Origin: Acidimicrobiaceae bacterium
GTDB lineage: Bacteria; Actinomycetota; Acidimicrobiia; Acidimicrobiales; Ilumatobacteraceae
Direction: 5' to 3'
Length of the DNA stretch: 64,000 nt
Assembly: GCA_016722025.1 (NCBI GenBank)
Contig: JADKGZ010000014.1
Coordinates: forward strand, 4,955-68,954
The notes beneath the pieces were generated by a model. It searched no databases, was not told the origin of the DNA, and worked only from the letters and a program-made list of their open reading frames with translations. Position 1 is the stretch's first letter. Each line of letters opens with the position of its first letter. The position numbers and the translations under genes were made by a program. Shown here piece after piece: positions 55,413 through 63,425 of the stretch.

Positions 55413-56042
55413 ATGCCGTACCCGAAGAAGAACCTGAACACCGACGAGACCATCGCGCTCGACATGCATCCGCATTGGTGGTACTTCGCGCAGCCGGCAG
55501 CGGCACTGCTGGGCAGCATCGTCATCGGGATCGTGGTGCTCACCCAGACCGATTCGGGCAGCACCGCCCGCAAGGCTGCCGGCATCGCTGCAGTCGCGCT
55601 GCTGGTCATCACCGCACTGTGGCTCATCGGCCGCTACTTGAAGTGGCTCACCACCAACTTCGTCATCACGTCGCAGCGCCTCATCTTCCGCCAGGGCATC
55701 GTCGCCAAGCGGGGCATCGAGATCCCGCTCGAGCGTGTCAACAACGTCAACTTCAACCAGGGTGTGTTCGAGCGCATGCTGGGTGCCGGCGACCTGCTCA
55801 TCGAGTCGGGCGGTGAGGACGGTCAGCAACGGTTCACCGACATCCGCCACCCCGACAAGGTGCAGAACCTGGTGCATGCCCAGGTCGAGGCACTCATCCA
55901 CCACCGTGCCGGCTACCGGGCAGGGGCTACCACGGGCGGCGGCGATGTCACCGTGCAGCTCGAGCGCCTGGAGGGGCTGCTGCAGCGAGGCACCATCACC
56001 CAGCAGGAGTTCGACTCGCAGAAGGCCAAGCTGCTCGGCTGA
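55413..56042 (+). CDS. bPH2 (DUF304) membrane protein with SHOCT domain
   Basis: 209 aa. Two membrane segments (about 30-50 and 58-77) precede a bacterial PH domain (TNFVITSQRLIFRQGIVAKR, IPLERVNNVNFNQGVFERM). The last 30 residues are a SHOCT motif (LERLEGLLQRGTITQQEFDS). Such proteins are linked to membrane assembly or stress, with no defined reaction. ATG chosen from the hexamer spacing. Confidence 0.83.
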   Translation: MPYPKKNLNTDETIALDMHPHWWYFAQPAAALLGSIVIGIVVLTQTDSGSTARKAAGIAAVALLVITALWLIGRYLKWLTTNFVITSQRLIFRQGIVAKRGIEIPLERVNNVNFNQGVFERMLGAGDLLIESGGEDGQQRFTDIRHPDKVQNLVHAQVEALIHHRAGYRAGATTGGGDVTVQLERLEGLLQRGTITQQEFDSQKAKLLG

Positions 56043-56096
56043 ATCGAGCGGCACGAATCGCGCAGGCGGAATCGCGCGGGCTGAATCGTGTGCGAG
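56041..56096. repeat. 14-bp tandem repeat, four copies
   Basis: Units start with GAATCG at 56041, 56055, 56069 and 56083, each exactly 14 bp apart, with diverging second halves. They begin at the stop codon of the PH gene and end 8 bp before the convergent SMP-30 gene. Confidence 0.75.
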
Positions 56097-56103
56097 CCGC
56101 GCC

Positions 56104-56973
56104 CTACGGCCGGCCGGCGTGGCCGACGTCGACGCGGGTGGTGAGGATCTTGCCGGTGCGCTGCACGCTGGCCTGTGCCGGGTGCGAGGAGGCGGCGGTG
56201 ATCATGAACAGGGTGCGCCCGTCGTCGCCGCCCAGCATGCACGCGTAACACGGCTGCTCGGTGTCGACCACCTGCAGCACCTCTCCTCCTTCGCGGGCGC
56301 GGATGCAGCGTGGGCCAGAGGCGTCGGCCACCCAGACGGCGCCGGTGTGGTCGAGGCAGATGCCGTCGGGCACGTAGTCGCCGAGGTCGGCCCACACTCG
56401 CTGGTTGGAGAGTGCGCCGTCGATGCCGATGTCGAACGCGGTGAGGCGCCGCCCCAGGCTCTCGGCGACGATCACCGTCTTGCCGTCGGGGGTGATGACG
56501 GTGCCGTTGGGAAAGCGGAGACCGGTGGCGGCGGTGTGAATGCTGCCGTCGGGGTCGACGCGGGCGATGGCGGCGCCCTCGTAGGCGGCCAGCGCGCCGG
56601 CGAAGTCGCCCGACGTGACGGCGGCATCGAGGTCGAAACCGAAGTTGCCGACGTACGCACGACCGGCCGTGTCGACCACCATGTCGTTGCAGTGGAAGGT
56701 GGCGATCTCGGAGAGGTCGGCGTGCACCACCAGTGCGTCGTGCTCCAAGCGCAACAGCATCCGGTCGGTCATCGAGACCACCAGCATGCGCCCGTCGGGC
56801 ATCCACCCCAGCCCGCTGGGCTGGCCGTCGACGGTGAGCTTGGTGGCCACCGTGCCCTCGAGATCGACCGTCTTCACCGCGTAGTCGTAGAAGTCGCTGA
56901 ACCACAGCTTGCCCTGGTGCCAACGTGGGCCTTCGCCGAAGTGGAGATCGTCAGCCAGGATGTCGACGCTCAT
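56104..56973 (-). CDS. SMP-30/gluconolactonase family protein
   Basis: 289 aa six-bladed beta-propeller. Metal-site signatures are FGEGPRWHQGKLWFSD, CNDMVVDTAGRAYVGNFGFD, RFPNGTVITPDGKTVIVAES and VPDGICLDHTGAVWVADA. It hydrolyses a sugar lactone or ester; the substrate is not identifiable. The minus-strand TAGCAT at 57002-57007 gives a leader of about 25 nt with GAGAGG as possible ribosome binding site. Confidence 0.87.
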   Translation of the reverse strand: MSVDILADDLHFGEGPRWHQGKLWFSDFYDYAVKTVDLEGTVATKLTVDGQPSGLGWMPDGRMLVVSMTDRMLLRLEHDALVVHADLSEIATFHCNDMVVDTAGRAYVGNFGFDLDAAVTSGDFAGALAAYEGAAIARVDPDGSIHTAATGLRFPNGTVITPDGKTVIVAESLGRRLTAFDIGIDGALSNQRVWADLGDYVPDGICLDHTGAVWVADASGPRCIRAREGGEVLQVVDTEQPCYACMLGGDDGRTLFMITAASSHPAQASVQRTGKILTTRVDVGHAGRP

Positions 56974-57035
56974 GTGGGCCTCTCGCCGTCGTGTGAGCGC
57001 GATGCTACTCGCTGCGCGCCGCGCGGCCTCGCCGC

Positions 57036-58031
57036 TCAGGAGGCGACGAGTGTCGCACCCGCCACCGCCTGCACGACCCAGCCGGTGGTGAGCGCGCCGG
57101 GCTCGGTGAGCGCCACGATGCAACCGCCGAACCCGCCGCCGGTCATCCGCGCGCCGTAGACGCCCGGTGTGGCGACGGCCCGTGCGACGGCCGCGTCCAT
57201 CGTGGGCGTCGACGTGTCGTACAGGTCGCGCAGGCTGTCGTGGCTCTGCACCATCAACCGGCCGGCTGCGCCCAGGTCGCCGGCGGCGATGGCGTCGGCG
57301 AAGTCGATCACCCGACGGTTCTCGCTGGTGACGTGCATCGCCCGTGCTCGCACCAGAGGGTCGGCGATCGACTTGGCGCGTGCTGCGGTGGCGTGGCGCA
57401 ACGGCCCGATGGCTCGCTCGGCCGCCGCGCACTCGGCGACCCTGTCGGCGTAGGGGCTGCCCACGAGCGTGCGATGAGCGATGAACTGCACGATGATCTC
57501 GACGTCGCGCGGCAGGGCGACAGGCGTGACGGTGAGCTCGCCGCAATCGATCATCAGTGCATGGCCGGCCACCCCGGCGGCGATGGCCAGTTGGTCCATG
57601 ATGCCGCTGGGCACACCCGACGCCCGGTTCTCGGCGCGCTGACACAGTTGAGCGAGTGCCAGGGGTGTGCCACGGAACCCGAGCGCGAGCGCCACGGCCA
57701 CTTCCAGCGCAGCGCTGCTGGAGAGGCCGGCGCCGATGGGTATGTCGGTGGTGACGTGGCCGCGGAACGCATGAGGGTCGCTCATCTCGGAGATCACACC
57801 GGCGACGTACTTGCCCCACGCCGGCTCGGTGTCGTGCGGCCGCTCGACGTGCAGCGGCAGGTCGACGGGTTCCGGTTCGTCGAAGGAGGAGAGGTGCACC
57901 CGATCGCCGGTGCGCGTGCCTCTGATCTCCGTGTACCGGTCGATGGCCATCGGCAGCACGAGGCCGCCGGTGTAGTCGGTGTGATCGCCGATCAGGTTGA
58001 CCCGGCCGGGAGCGAGCACGTGCAGGTTCAT
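57036..58031 (-). CDS. galK: Galactokinase
   Basis: 331 aa GHMP kinase. Signatures are APGRVNLIGDHTDYTGGLVL (galactokinase motif), the ATP loop IPIGAGLSSSAALEVAVAL and TGGGFGGCIVAL. It phosphorylates galactose at C1. Slightly short for the family (about 380 aa). No galT or galE is adjacent; the SMP-30 protein downstream may act on sugar lactones. Confidence 0.9.
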   Translation of the reverse strand: MNLHVLAPGRVNLIGDHTDYTGGLVLPMAIDRYTEIRGTRTGDRVHLSSFDEPEPVDLPLHVERPHDTEPAWGKYVAGVISEMSDPHAFRGHVTTDIPIGAGLSSSAALEVAVALALGFRGTPLALAQLCQRAENRASGVPSGIMDQLAIAAGVAGHALMIDCGELTVTPVALPRDVEIIVQFIAHRTLVGSPYADRVAECAAAERAIGPLRHATAARAKSIADPLVRARAMHVTSENRRVIDFADAIAAGDLGAAGRLMVQSHDSLRDLYDTSTPTMDAAVARAVATPGVYGARMTGGGFGGCIVALTEPGALTTGWVVQAVAGATLVAS

Positions 58032-58041
58032 GGCGCCACCG

Positions 58042-58941
58042 TCACGACAGCTGCAGCGCGTCGCTGAAGCGTGCCGCGGCCTCGAGGTTGAACGGGGCGC
58101 GCAAGGCGATGTTGACCTGATCGGCCCCGGCGTCGACGTACTGCCCGATGCGGTCCATGATCTCGTCGTGGCTGCCGGTGAGCACGCCCGGGCGTACGAA
58201 GTCGCTGATCGCGCCGAACTGCTGCTGCAGGCTCTCCTCGGTGTACGCGAGCCCGACGTTGATGGCCCGCTTGATGTCGTTGGGGTCGCGCCCCACCGCT
58301 GCACAGTGCTCGTCGAGGATGGCGTTCTTGTGTGCGAACGCATCGGGGGCGATGAAGGGCACGTTCCATCCGTCGGCGTACCTGGCGGCGATCTTCAGCG
58401 TGCGCTTCTCGCCGCCACCGCCGATCCAGATGGGCAGCTTGGCCTGCACCGGCCGCGGTTCGTTGCGCGCCTCGGTGAGGGTGAAGTGCTGGCCCGCGAA
58501 GTCGGTGACGTCGTCGTGCAGCAGGCCACGCAGGCACTGGATGCCCTCTTCGAGCTGGTCGAGGCGAGTCTTGGCATCGGGGAAGGGGATGCCGTAGGCG
58601 TCGTACTCCACCTGTGCCCAGCCGGCGCCGATACCCATGTCGGCACGGCCGCCGCTGAGCTGATCGATGGCCGTGATGGCCTTGGCCAGCACCGCCGGGT
58701 GCCGGTACCCGACGCTGTAGACCAGCGACCCGACGCGCACCTTGCTGGTGGTGCAGGCGAGCGCAGCGTGCATCGCGACCGCTTCCAGGCAGGCGGCATC
58801 GTCGGGCTTGCCGGTGGCCCCGTAGAAGTGATCCCACACGCTGATCCAGCCGAAGCCCAGTTCCTCGATCTGGCGCCACACCCCGCGCAGTTCGTCGGCG
58901 GTGGTGTGCTGCAAACCGACGTGGACCCCGAAGACAGTCAT
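58042..58941 (-). CDS. LLM-class F420-dependent oxidoreductase
   Basis: 299 aa luciferase-like TIM barrel. Segments typical of F420-using members are GFGWISVWDHFYGATGKP, VRVGSLVYSVGYRHPAVLAK and LSGGRADMGIGAGW. Substrate unknown. F420 use is inferred from the family in Actinobacteria. It ends 10 bp upstream of the galK start on the same strand. Confidence 0.87.
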   Translation of the reverse strand: MTVFGVHVGLQHTTADELRGVWRQIEELGFGWISVWDHFYGATGKPDDAACLEAVAMHAALACTTSKVRVGSLVYSVGYRHPAVLAKAITAIDQLSGGRADMGIGAGWAQVEYDAYGIPFPDAKTRLDQLEEGIQCLRGLLHDDVTDFAGQHFTLTEARNEPRPVQAKLPIWIGGGGEKRTLKIAARYADGWNVPFIAPDAFAHKNAILDEHCAAVGRDPNDIKRAINVGLAYTEESLQQQFGAISDFVRPGVLTGSHDEIMDRIGQYVDAGADQVNIALRAPFNLEAAARFSDALQLS

Positions 58942-58948
58942 GTTCCGG

Positions 58949-58958
58949 AAGCTAGCCT
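58949..58958. promoter_or_regulatory. Overlapping divergent -10 hexamers, LLM oxidoreductase and hydrolase genes
   Basis: AAGCTAGCCT contains TAGCTT on the minus strand (58949-58954), 7 nt from its ATG, and TAGCCT on the plus strand (58953-58958), 6 nt from its ATG. The two hexamers share the central TA. Confidence 0.6.
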
Positions 58959-58964
58959 GCCCCG

Positions 58965-59843
58965 ATGCCTCGCGCCCTCGTCCAGACCGGTATGGAACTC
59001 GAGTACGACACGTTCGGCTCGCCGGAGGATCCGGCCCTGCTGCTCATCATGGGCTTCACGGCACAGATGACGGCTTGGGATGTTCGCTTCTGCCAGATCC
59101 TGGCCGACGGCGGCCACTTCGTGATCCGCTTCGACAACCGCGACAGTGGGCTCTCCACCAAGCTCGATGGGCAGGTGCCCGATGTCGCCGGTGCGATGGC
59201 AGCGGCACTCGCCGACACGCCGGCGCCGCCGCTGCCGTACCTCCTGGGCGACATGGCCGCCGACGCGATGGGCCTGCTCGACGTGCTGGGCATCGAGCGG
59301 GCGCACATCATGGGTGCCTCGATGGGCGGCATGATCGCGCAGGTCGTGGCCATCAACCACCCCGAGCGTGTCATCAGCCTGATCTCGGTGATGAGCCAGC
59401 CCGGCGAGATCGAGGTCGGTCAGCCGTCCGACGAGGCCGCCATGGCCATCTTCTCGCCGCCGCCCACCACGCGCGAGGAGTACATCGAGGCGTCACCGCG
59501 CTGGCTGGTGTGGGCATCGAAGAAGTACCGCGACGTCGCTCGCACCAAGGAGCTCGCGGCTCGCGAGTTCGACCGCTCGTTCTACCCCGAGGGCGCGCCG
59601 CGCCAGATGGCCGCCATCTACGGCAGCGGGCGTCGCTCGGTGCAGCTGCAGGCGCTCGACGTGCCGACGTTGGTCATCCACGGCCGCGACGATCAGCTGA
59701 TCATGCCGTCGGGTGGGTTTCGCACCGCCGAGCTGATTCCCGGCGCGCACCTGTTGTTCGTTGCCGACATGGGGCACGACCTGCCCGAACCGCTGTGGCC
59801 GCTGCTCACCGACGCCGTGCTCAGCCACACTCGGCGAGCGTGA
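58965..59843 (+). CDS. Alpha/beta hydrolase
   Basis: 292 aa. Oxyanion region LLLIMGFTAQMTAWD, nucleophile elbow IMGASMGGMIAQ, acid in VIHGRDDQLIMPSGG and catalytic His in DMGHDLPE. Resembles hydrolases of the aclacinomycin methylesterase/haloperoxidase type. Substrate unknown. Only 23 bp separate its ATG from the divergent LLM gene. Confidence 0.87.
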   Translation: MPRALVQTGMELEYDTFGSPEDPALLLIMGFTAQMTAWDVRFCQILADGGHFVIRFDNRDSGLSTKLDGQVPDVAGAMAAALADTPAPPLPYLLGDMAADAMGLLDVLGIERAHIMGASMGGMIAQVVAINHPERVISLISVMSQPGEIEVGQPSDEAAMAIFSPPPTTREEYIEASPRWLVWASKKYRDVARTKELAAREFDRSFYPEGAPRQMAAIYGSGRRSVQLQALDVPTLVIHGRDDQLIMPSGGFRTAELIPGAHLLFVADMGHDLPEPLWPLLTDAVLSHTRRA

Positions 59844-59883
59844 GGCGGCCGCCGGTGGTGGCCGACAGGGCGACGACGCGGCG

Positions 59884-60576
59884 CTACTCGCTGCCGCATC
59901 CTCGGCGCAGGTAGACGGCGGAGCCGCCCTCCACGAGCAGCCAGTCGAGCTCGGCCGTGATGCCGCCGCTGCGGGTCTCGATGCCCACGTTGCACAGTTC
60001 GGCCACCGCCTCGGTCTGCAGTGCAGCGGAGATCGGCACGGAACGCTCGCGAGTGTTGCGGTTCACGGGCCAGAAGGCGTTGTTGAAGTACTGGGTGCAC
60101 GTGGATCCGGTGATGCTGGCCAGGCACTCGTCGATCAGCGTTTGAGCAGCGGTGCCGGAGTAGGCGCAGACCAGGTCGAACTGCAGTTGGCTACCACTGT
60201 TGGTGGTGACGATGCCCAGCCACCAGCCATCGGGGAGGCGTTCCCCGATGGTGCCGTCGGCACCGCACCCGCTGCCGCTCACCGGTTCGCTGCCCAGTTG
60301 CGGCACCGACCGGAAGTCGCCGTACACCCACCGCGGCCCGGTAGACGTGGGTGCGGCCGGCGCAGTGCTCGGCGGCGCCGGCGTGGTGACCGCATCGCCC
60401 GCAAGCGTGGTGCCCGGTGCACTCGGGTCGCCGGGCACCGTGCTGGGCGCGAGCAGTGTGCTGGGCGTGGTGACGCCGGGCAGCGGCTCGAGCTCGCGCC
60501 GGGCGGTGCTCTGCGCACCGCACGCCGGCAACACGAATCCGGTGGCGAGCAGGAGCCCGAGCGCAAAGCGACGCAT
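59884..60576 (-). CDS. Lipoprotein with Pro/Thr-rich linker
   Basis: 230 aa. Signal peptide with lipobox VLPACG (Cys19). Residues 30-80 are Pro/Thr/Ser-rich. The C-terminal domain has several cysteines (GSGCGADG, LVCAYSG, DECLAS, STCTQYF, LCNVG, RGCGSE), probably disulfide-bonded. No family recognised. TACCAT lies 7 nt before the ATG. Confidence 0.75.
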   Translation of the reverse strand: MRRFALGLLLATGFVLPACGAQSTARRELEPLPGVTTPSTLLAPSTVPGDPSAPGTTLAGDAVTTPAPPSTAPAAPTSTGPRWVYGDFRSVPQLGSEPVSGSGCGADGTIGERLPDGWWLGIVTTNSGSQLQFDLVCAYSGTAAQTLIDECLASITGSTCTQYFNNAFWPVNRNTRERSVPISAALQTEAVAELCNVGIETRSGGITAELDWLLVEGGSAVYLRRGCGSE

Positions 60577-60583
60577 GTGGCCG

Positions 60584-60589
60584 ATGGTA
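60584..60589 (-). promoter_or_regulatory. -10 hexamer of the lipoprotein gene (leaderless)
   Basis: TACCAT on the minus strand, 7 nt from the ATG at 60576. Confidence 0.5.
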
Positions 60590-60666
60590 CCCGCAGGCCT
60601 CGTTCCGCCGCCGCCGGGCGCCGAGATCGTGGCGCGATCGTTCGCTCCCGAGCCATGCGTCCCTCG

Positions 60667-60684
60667 AACCGTGCATTCACGGTT
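60667..60684. promoter_or_regulatory. Perfect palindromic operator candidate upstream of the racemase gene
   Basis: AACCGTG-CATT-CACGGTT is a perfect 7+4+7 inverted repeat in the 268-bp divergent region. The half-site ATTCACGGTT recurs as ATTCACCGTT at 60705-60714. The size suits a TetR-type dimer. No regulator gene is adjacent. Confidence 0.5.
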
Positions 60685-60844
60685 GGCGACGTTGGCAGCG
60701 TTGAATTCACCGTTCGGTCCAGAACGACCTGCTCGCTCGCCGGCCGCCCCGGATGCAGCCTGCGACCGCCTCGATCGCGCGGGCGCACCCGCCGCTGCCG
60801 CCTCGATGGCGGGTCGACCGCCTCGCCGTACTAGAACGGCAGGC

Positions 60845-62002
60845 ATGTCTGGACCGCTCACTGGGTACCGAATCATCGAGATCGCCGGCATCGGCCCCGG
60901 CCCGTTCGCGGCAATGATGCTCGCCGACATGGGGGCCGAGGTCGTCCGTGTCGAGCGTGCGCAGGCCGTGCGCGGCCCGGCGCCCGACACCGCGCACTGG
61001 GACGTGCTGCTGCGCGGTCGTCGCAACATCGCGCTCGACCTGAAGCACCCCGATGGCGTGGCCACCTTGCTCGACCTGGTGGCGCAGGCCGACGGTCTCA
61101 TCGAAGGCTTCCGGCCCGGCGTGATGGAGCGCCTCGGGGTGGGGCCGGCCGAGTGCCAGGCGCGCAATCCGAAGCTGGTGTACGGCCGCATGACCGGCTG
61201 GGGGCAGGAAGGCCCGTACTCGCAGGCGGCGGGCCACGACATCAACTACATCGCGCTGGCGGGCGCACTCGCGCACTTCGGTCGCGTCGGTGAAGCGCCG
61301 GTGCCGCCGCTCAACATGGTCGGCGACTTCGGGGGCGGCGGCATGTTCCTCGCGTTCGGTGTGGTGTGTGCCCTGCTGGAAGCGCAGCGCAGCGGCGAAG
61401 GCCAGGTGGTCGACACTGCGATGGTGGATGGCGCAGCAACACTGATGAGCATGTTCTGGGCGATGAAGAGCATCGGCGTCCACGACGAGAACGCTCCGGG
61501 CACCAACCTGCTCGACACCGGCGCCCACTTCTACGACGTGTTCGAGTGCGCCGACGGCAAGTACGTGTCGTTGGGTTCCATCGAGCCGCAGTTCTATGCG
61601 GAGCTGATGCGCATCACCGGTCTCGCCGGCGACGCCGAGTTCGCACAGCAGATGGACAAATCGCACTGGCCGCACCTCAAGACACGCCTGCGCGCGGTGA
61701 TTCTGGCCAAGACGCGCGACGAGTGGTGCGCGGAGATGGAGCACACCGATGTCTGCTTCGCGCCGGTGCTCACGATGAGCGAAGCGGCCGCTCACCCGCA
61801 CAACGTGGCTCGCAACACCTTCATCGAGGTTGCCGGCACCCCCCAGCCGGCGCCGGCTCCCAGGTTCTCGCGCACGGTCGCACTGGTCGACTCGCCGCCG
61901 GCACACCCGGGGCAGCACTCGCGGGCCGTGCTCGCCGACTGGGGTTTCACCCCCGAGCGCATCGAGTCGCTGGTGGCCGGTGGGGCTGTAGCGTCGTCTT
62001 GA
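60845..62002 (+). CDS. Family III CoA-transferase, alpha-methylacyl-CoA racemase-like
   Basis: 385 aa. N-terminal RIIEIAGIGPGPFAAMMLAD and LDLKHPDG are family III signatures. GHDINYIALAGALAHFGR holds the racemase His (in GHD), and LLDTGAHFYDVFECADGKY the catalytic Asp, so racemase is more likely than CoA transfer. It would act in breakdown of branched fatty acids or sterol side chains. Overlaps the next gene by one base (TGATG). Confidence 0.88.
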   Translation: MSGPLTGYRIIEIAGIGPGPFAAMMLADMGAEVVRVERAQAVRGPAPDTAHWDVLLRGRRNIALDLKHPDGVATLLDLVAQADGLIEGFRPGVMERLGVGPAECQARNPKLVYGRMTGWGQEGPYSQAAGHDINYIALAGALAHFGRVGEAPVPPLNMVGDFGGGGMFLAFGVVCALLEAQRSGEGQVVDTAMVDGAATLMSMFWAMKSIGVHDENAPGTNLLDTGAHFYDVFECADGKYVSLGSIEPQFYAELMRITGLAGDAEFAQQMDKSHWPHLKTRLRAVILAKTRDEWCAEMEHTDVCFAPVLTMSEAAAHPHNVARNTFIEVAGTPQPAPAPRFSRTVALVDSPPAHPGQHSRAVLADWGFTPERIESLVAGGAVASS

Positions 62003-62805
62003 TGGGCACGCTGGTCTGTTTTCACGCACACCCCGACGACGAGAGCATCAGCACCGGGGGCACCATGGCGCGCGCGGTTGCCGAAGGCCATCGCGTGGTC
62101 CTGGTGGTCGCCACCAACGGCGATCATGGCGAGTCGCCCGACGATCTTGCCGAGGGCGAGTCGTTGGTCGATCGCCGGCGAGCCGAGACGGCGCTGTCGG
62201 TGGCGGCCCTCGGCGTGCATCGACTCGAGTGGCTGAACTACGCCGACAGCGGAATGACCGGCTGGGAGCAGAACCATCACGAGCGTTCCTTCCTGCAGGC
62301 ACCGGTCAACGAAGCGGCCGGCAAGCTGGCGGCGATCCTGCGTGAGGAGGCCGCCGATGTGCTCACCACCTACGACTGGCACGGCAACTACGGCCACCCC
62401 GACCACATCAAGGTGCACACGGTCGGCCATCGCGCCGCCGAGCTGGCCGGCACGCCGGCGGTGTTCGAGTCGACGATGAACCGCGATGCGATGAAGCGCT
62501 TCTTCGACATGGCCCGCGAGCAGGGCGAGGCCAGCGGCCCCGACGGCGAGGACTGGGACCCCGATGCTCCGGCCGACGACGGCAACCCGTTCGGTACGCC
62601 CGAGAGCGAGCTCACCCACATGGTCGACGTCAGCCAGTACGTGGCGGCGAAGCGAGCCTCCATCCGTTGCCACAAGAGCCAGATCACCGATGCCGGGTTC
62701 TTCAGCTCGCTGCCCGACGAGCCGTTCGCCATGGCCTTCGGTACCGAGTGGTACATCCGTGTGGGGGCCAACCACCCGCTGCGCGAGGGCTGGCTGTTCG
62801 AATGA
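62002..62805 (+). CDS. PIG-L/LmbE family deacetylase (MshB/Mca-like)
   Basis: 267 aa zinc deacetylase. Motif AHPDDESIST gives the first His and Asp-Asp, and WHGNYGHPDHIKVH the last ligand. It is close to MshB/Mca, which handle mycothiol intermediates and conjugates in Actinobacteria. Which of these it is cannot be settled from the sequence. Coupled to the racemase gene. Confidence 0.87.
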   Translation: MGTLVCFHAHPDDESISTGGTMARAVAEGHRVVLVVATNGDHGESPDDLAEGESLVDRRRAETALSVAALGVHRLEWLNYADSGMTGWEQNHHERSFLQAPVNEAAGKLAAILREEAADVLTTYDWHGNYGHPDHIKVHTVGHRAAELAGTPAVFESTMNRDAMKRFFDMAREQGEASGPDGEDWDPDAPADDGNPFGTPESELTHMVDVSQYVAAKRASIRCHKSQITDAGFFSSLPDEPFAMAFGTEWYIRVGANHPLREGWLFE

Positions 62806-62845
62806 CGTCGTTCGCATGATGTCGTTGTCATGAGGTCCTGCTGAG

Positions 62846-63396
62846 ATGCCTCGCCTGTATCTCGTGCGTCACGGGCGGGCAGCTGCCGGTTGGAACACCG
62901 ACCCCGACCCGGGGCTCGATGCCGTCGGGCGCCACCAGGCAGCGGCGATGACCGCTCGCTTGGCGCCGCTGGGCCCGCTCGAGCTGGTCTCCAGCCCGCT
63001 GCTGCGCTGCCGGAGACGGCCTCCGGTCTGGCCCAGGCGCGGGGGGCGTGTCGGCGCGCATCCAGCCGGCGTGGCGAGATCCCTTCGCCGGAGGGCGTGG
63101 CGATGGCCGATCGGGTGGAATGGCTCCGCCTCGCGATGGCGGGTAGCTGGGCGGCACTCGGCCCGCGCTACACCGAGTTCCGCGATGGCGTCGCCGCCGC
63201 GCTGGCGGCGCTGCCACACGACACGGTGGTCACCAGTCACTTCATTGCCATCAACGCGGCCATCGGCGTCGCGACCGGCGACGACCGCCTGGTGATCCGC
63301 AGCCTCGACAACTGCTCCGTGACGGTCATCGACGTGTTGCACGGGGCGCTCCACCTGGTTGAAGGTGGCCACGAAGCCGACACCCTGATCCGCTGA
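62846..63396 (+). CDS. Histidine phosphatase (phosphoglycerate mutase) family protein, frameshifted
   Basis: About 182 aa. Motif LYLVRHGRAA has the phospho-accepting His. VSSPLLRC leads to a frame break near 63012; the next frame continues ETASGLAQARGA and later VVTSHFIAINAAIG with the second catalytic His. Substrate unknown. Confidence 0.78.
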
Positions 63397-63425
63397 TGGG
63401 CAGTTCCGCTGGCAGACTTCCGGCC

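Noticed and set aside
61989..61994. TAGCGT as an internal promoter of the PIG-L gene
   Set aside because: It overlaps the end of the racemase coding sequence and the genes are coupled by TGATG, so chance is as likely.
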